Assembly: GCA_013001595.1 (NCBI GenBank)
Contig: JABDMH010000119.1
Location: 1 to 63,826 of the forward strand
DNA: 63,826 nt
Direction: 5' to 3'
From: Saprospiraceae bacterium
Lineage (GTDB): Bacteria; Bacteroidota; Bacteroidia; Chitinophagales; Saprospiraceae
Each line of letters opens with the position of its first letter. The stretch's first letter is position 1. Positions 61,352 through 63,826 of this stretch are shown here, piece after piece. The notes under the pieces are model-generated. The model had not been told where the DNA came from and searched no databases. It saw only the letters and a list, made by a program, of their open reading frames with translations. A program made the translations under genes and the position numbers.

Positions 61352-63826
61352 TTATATGACCTTATCCCACTCATTTTCGTCATCAGTATTTGAAAAAATT
61401 GAACTAACGATCAAGCCGATAAGCACACAACTGACCACCCCTACCGCTCCGTAGAGGTAGCCATTAATATCCGTAGTATTTTTAGCAATCAGTGTAACCA
61501 TAGCGCCTCCGATAGTACCTGCCACGGCACCCCATGCATTGGCTCTTTTGAAGAAGACGGCCAATGCAAATACACCTGCTAGGCTCCCACCAATCATACC
61601 CAAAATCTCCTGAAAGAAATCGAAAATAAATCCAACACTACTGACGGCAATCCACATAGCTGTGATTGTACCGAAGATGCCCATGAGAATGGTAACAAAC
61701 CGAGCCAAGCGAAGGTATTGTCGGTCCGTGGATCCTGGCCAGATCTGCTTGTGGAAATCTGTAATGTACGCAGTGGCAATGCTATTCATACTGCTGTCCA
61801 GTGATGACATACTCGCTGCAAAGAGACCCGATATGACCAGTCCAGCTACACCTGCTGGTAATTCGGCAACGACAAAGTAAGGCAAGATTTCGTCGGGTGT
61901 AGAACTGCTGATCTCTGCTGGATTACTCAGGTAGAAGACATAGAGGGCAGTTCCTAATCCAAAAAAGACAAATATGCCAGGTATGGTGATTAGACCATTT
62001 GTCCATAAACTATTCGCTGCTTCCTTTTCTGTCTTAACCGTCAGGTATCGTTGAATGATTACTTGATCTGATGAATAGGATATCAAATTCAGAAAGAAGA
62101 ATCCGATGATTGCTACCCAAAAAACAAGGTCAGTGTAGTCCCATCTCCAGTCCAGGAGGAGGAATTTATTATGCTCGATCCCAATTCGTATGATCTCATC
62201 GGCACCTCCATCAATATTGAAGATGGCTACAAAAATACATGCGATGGCACCACCCATTAGCACAACGACCTGTACCACATCAGTCCAGATAACCGCTTCG
62301 ATACCACCCATTACGGTATAAGCTGTAGCGAAAACTCCCATTACCGCAATACAGAGAATTAAATCAATACTTGTCACTGAGGCAATAGCGATCGCAGGTA
62401 GATAGAGCACGACACCCATTCTTCCCAACTGTAGGAGAATGAAAGTCAAACTGCCCAACCAGCGAACTTTGAGATCAAAGCGTGACTCAAGGAACTCATA
62501 GGCGGTCGTGATTTTGAATTTTCGGAAAGAGGGTAGATAATATTTGACTATAAAGGGCACAATGGCCAAAATCATCATCGTCCCTATTGCCAGGCGCCAG
62601 TCGGTTGCATAGACTATTGCCGGTATGGCCATAAAAGTTATGGCGCTAAGTTGGGTTCCGTAGATGCTGATTCCTGCGGCCCACCAAGGTATTCTTCCAC
62701 CTCCTAGAAAGTAGTCATTTGTGCTGTTGCCGCGCTTTGAAAAATAGAATCCCATGAGCAGCATCATGAGGAGATAAGAAACCAGCGTTATCCAGTTGAC
62801 CATACCAAAACTTATCCCGGTTTCATAAGTGTAGATTTCTGGTGATCTTATTCCCGGTGCACGTTCACCATTGATGATCATCCACTTGTTATGGAAATAG
62901 GCAGTAGGAGCCGTCACTCTAGAACTTCCCCTGGGCATGTCACCCATGGCCACCCAAGATGTACTGTGTGTGTTGAACGCAATGGTTGCCTCACTAAATC
63001 CCGGATGATCTTGCGGATTGACATTTTTCAGTGTTTCGGCATCCAAGCCTCCCGGAATGAGGATGTGTGACATGCCAATAGTGAATGCAGGACTGGGTGC
63101 TGCCGCAGTACCTCGTGGCATATCCGGTAATTTTGTCCATATCCCGCCATTCGTATTTTTAGCACTAGGTGTGTATCGGTAGGCATCGGTCAATAGCGTT
63201 CGCGATATCTGCTTTTCAGCATCTCGTGTAAGTGTAAAACCACTCATTAGATAGAACATTCCCTCATGACTGGCTGCAACCGATTGCATTCTGCTGGGGC
63301 CCGGCCAGGATGGTCCTTCTTTCCAAATACGTTCAGAGACGCCCACTTTGAGATCCAGCATATAGAAATCTTGGGTGGCTAAACTATCCATATGTTCGTT
63401 CCCACCAGCAATGTAAATGACACCATCAATGATGGTACCGCACATATTGGCTAATGTAATCGGAAGCGATGGAAAGCCCTGGTCGATCTCAATTTGGCCA
63501 TTCTGGAAAGAAATTCCAATGACTTCATTGTAATGTCCTTGGCCATCACTTCCACCGATAAGAATAACTTGATCTAGATATGCTACACTTACCCCATATG
63601 CTCTTGCCCATGGAAGAGTCTGCTCGGCTATTTTCCATTGGTCATCTGCATTTTCGAGGAAATAGATATGGTCATACCACTGTTTACTACCCCCCTCCCA
63701 AGGCTTCTGATCGGGAAAGTTGGCTCCACCAGCACACAATAATACTTCGTTACTAACCCCGGCATACATACCAGCGAAACCTTCCGAATCTGGTAGTGGT
63801 GGGAATTCAATCCATTTTTCTTGCGC
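61352..63826 (-). CDS. Kelch/cyclically permuted mutarotase fused to sodium:solute symporter (5' end cut)
   Basis: The frame stays open to the right edge, so the N-terminus is outside the window; at least 824 codons are present. Roughly the first 330 residues are kelch repeats (LLCAGGANFPD, GVIYIAGGNEHMDS, FYLMSGF, ILIPGGLD), like the cyclically permuted mutarotase/NanM group that equilibrates sialic acid. The rest is an SSS-family transporter with about 13 helices: YFLGGGRIPWWAAGISIYGTQLSAITFMAIPA, AYEFLESRFD, VQVVVLMGG and SGLFAASMSSLDSSMNSIATAY. The propeller precedes the first helix and should be periplasmic. The fusion couples anomer conversion to Na+-driven uptake of a sugar, plausibly sialic acid. 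Confidence 0.88.
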   Translation of the reverse strand, partial: AQEKWIEFPPLPDSEGFAGMYAGVSNEVLLCAGGANFPDQKPWEGGSKQWYDHIYFLENADDQWKIAEQTLPWARAYGVSVAYLDQVILIGGSDGQGHYNEVIGISFQNGQIEIDQGFPSLPITLANMCGTIIDGVIYIAGGNEHMDSLATQDFYMLDLKVGVSERIWKEGPSWPGPSRMQSVAASHEGMFYLMSGFTLTRDAEKQISRTLLTDAYRYTPSAKNTNGGIWTKLPDMPRGTAAAPSPAFTIGMSHILIPGGLDAETLKNVNPQDHPGFSEATIAFNTHSTSWVAMGDMPRGSSRVTAPTAYFHNKWMIINGERAPGIRSPEIYTYETGISFGMVNWITLVSYLLMMLLMGFYFSKRGNSTNDYFLGGGRIPWWAAGISIYGTQLSAITFMAIPAIVYATDWRLAIGTMMILAIVPFIVKYYLPSFRKFKITTAYEFLESRFDLKVRWLGSLTFILLQLGRMGVVLYLPAIAIASVTSIDLILCIAVMGVFATAYTVMGGIEAVIWTDVVQVVVLMGGAIACIFVAIFNIDGGADEIIRIGIEHNKFLLLDWRWDYTDLVFWVAIIGFFFLNLISYSSDQVIIQRYLTVKTEKEAANSLWTNGLITIPGIFVFFGLGTALYVFYLSNPAEISSSTPDEILPYFVVAELPAGVAGLVISGLFAASMSSLDSSMNSIATAYITDFHKQIWPGSTDRQYLRLARFVTILMGIFGTITAMWIAVSSVGFIFDFFQEILGMIGGSLAGVFALAVFFKRANAWGAVAGTIGGAMVTLIAKNTTDINGYLYGAVGVVSCVLIGLIVSSIFSNTDDENEWDKVI

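Overview
The window looks like a chromosomal segment of a free-living, probably marine, member of the Bacteroidota. The evidence is a secreted protease with a C-terminal type IX secretion (T9SS) sorting domain, a PorV/PorQ-type outer-membrane protein, many lipoproteins, and promoters of the TTG-N19/20-TAnnTTTG type typical of this phylum. Three sulfatases, a GH5-type glycosidase, BNR- and DUF4185-type propellers and quinoprotein sugar dehydrogenases suggest it feeds on sulfated polysaccharides. I cannot place it below phylum from sequence alone; the gene content would suit a Saprospiria- or Cytophagia-like lineage.

Layout. 1-9.4 kb is a decayed accessory zone: a GH5 lipoprotein, a PD40 propeller protein, an aldose-epimerase-like lipoprotein, a TetR/SulP transporter pair with a clear palindromic operator, and at least three gene remnants (a serine esterase, a DUF6090 protein and an unidentified one). 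8.9-14.8 kb is bounded by the 3' half of an initiator tRNA on the left and an intact initiator tRNA on the right, in the same orientation, as tRNA-targeting integration would leave. It carries a DUF6807 protein, a PQQ dehydrogenase with cytochrome c, and a DUF4185 protein, but no integrase. 14.9-25 kb, mostly minus strand, holds a cytochrome-fused PQQ sugar dehydrogenase, a sulfatase/PAP2 pair, an M14 carboxypeptidase carrying the T9SS tail, and a tight operon of membrane protein, Gfo/Idh dehydrogenase, lipoprotein and polyprenyl sugar transferase. 25-36.3 kb has a serpin, UvrA, an ECF sigma factor, a tail-specific protease, an esterase, a second sulfatase and an MscS channel.

36.5-50.5 kb reads as an envelope and general stress block: DUF2254, two XRE regulators, an AraC regulator, two ECF sigma factors, Dps, YtxH, two holin-like membrane proteins, CsbD, small membrane proteins and Hsp20. 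The second ECF gene and the small-membrane-protein/Hsp20 pair share a promoter-like sequence with identical spacing, which suggests an autoregulated ECF regulon.

50.6-57.2 kb is a complete trpEGDCFBA operon. It is preceded by a promoter, a short leader frame with three tandem Trp codons, a possible antiterminator and a strong terminator, which is the layout of ribosome-mediated transcription attenuation. 57.2-63.8 kb has a beta-barrel protein, a PorV/PorQ protein, a hydroxypyruvate-isomerase-like TIM barrel overlapping a BNR sialidase-like protein, and a kelch propeller fused to a sodium:solute symporter that runs off the right end. The strongest candidates for new biology are the trp attenuator, the ECF promoter pair and the tRNA-bounded island.
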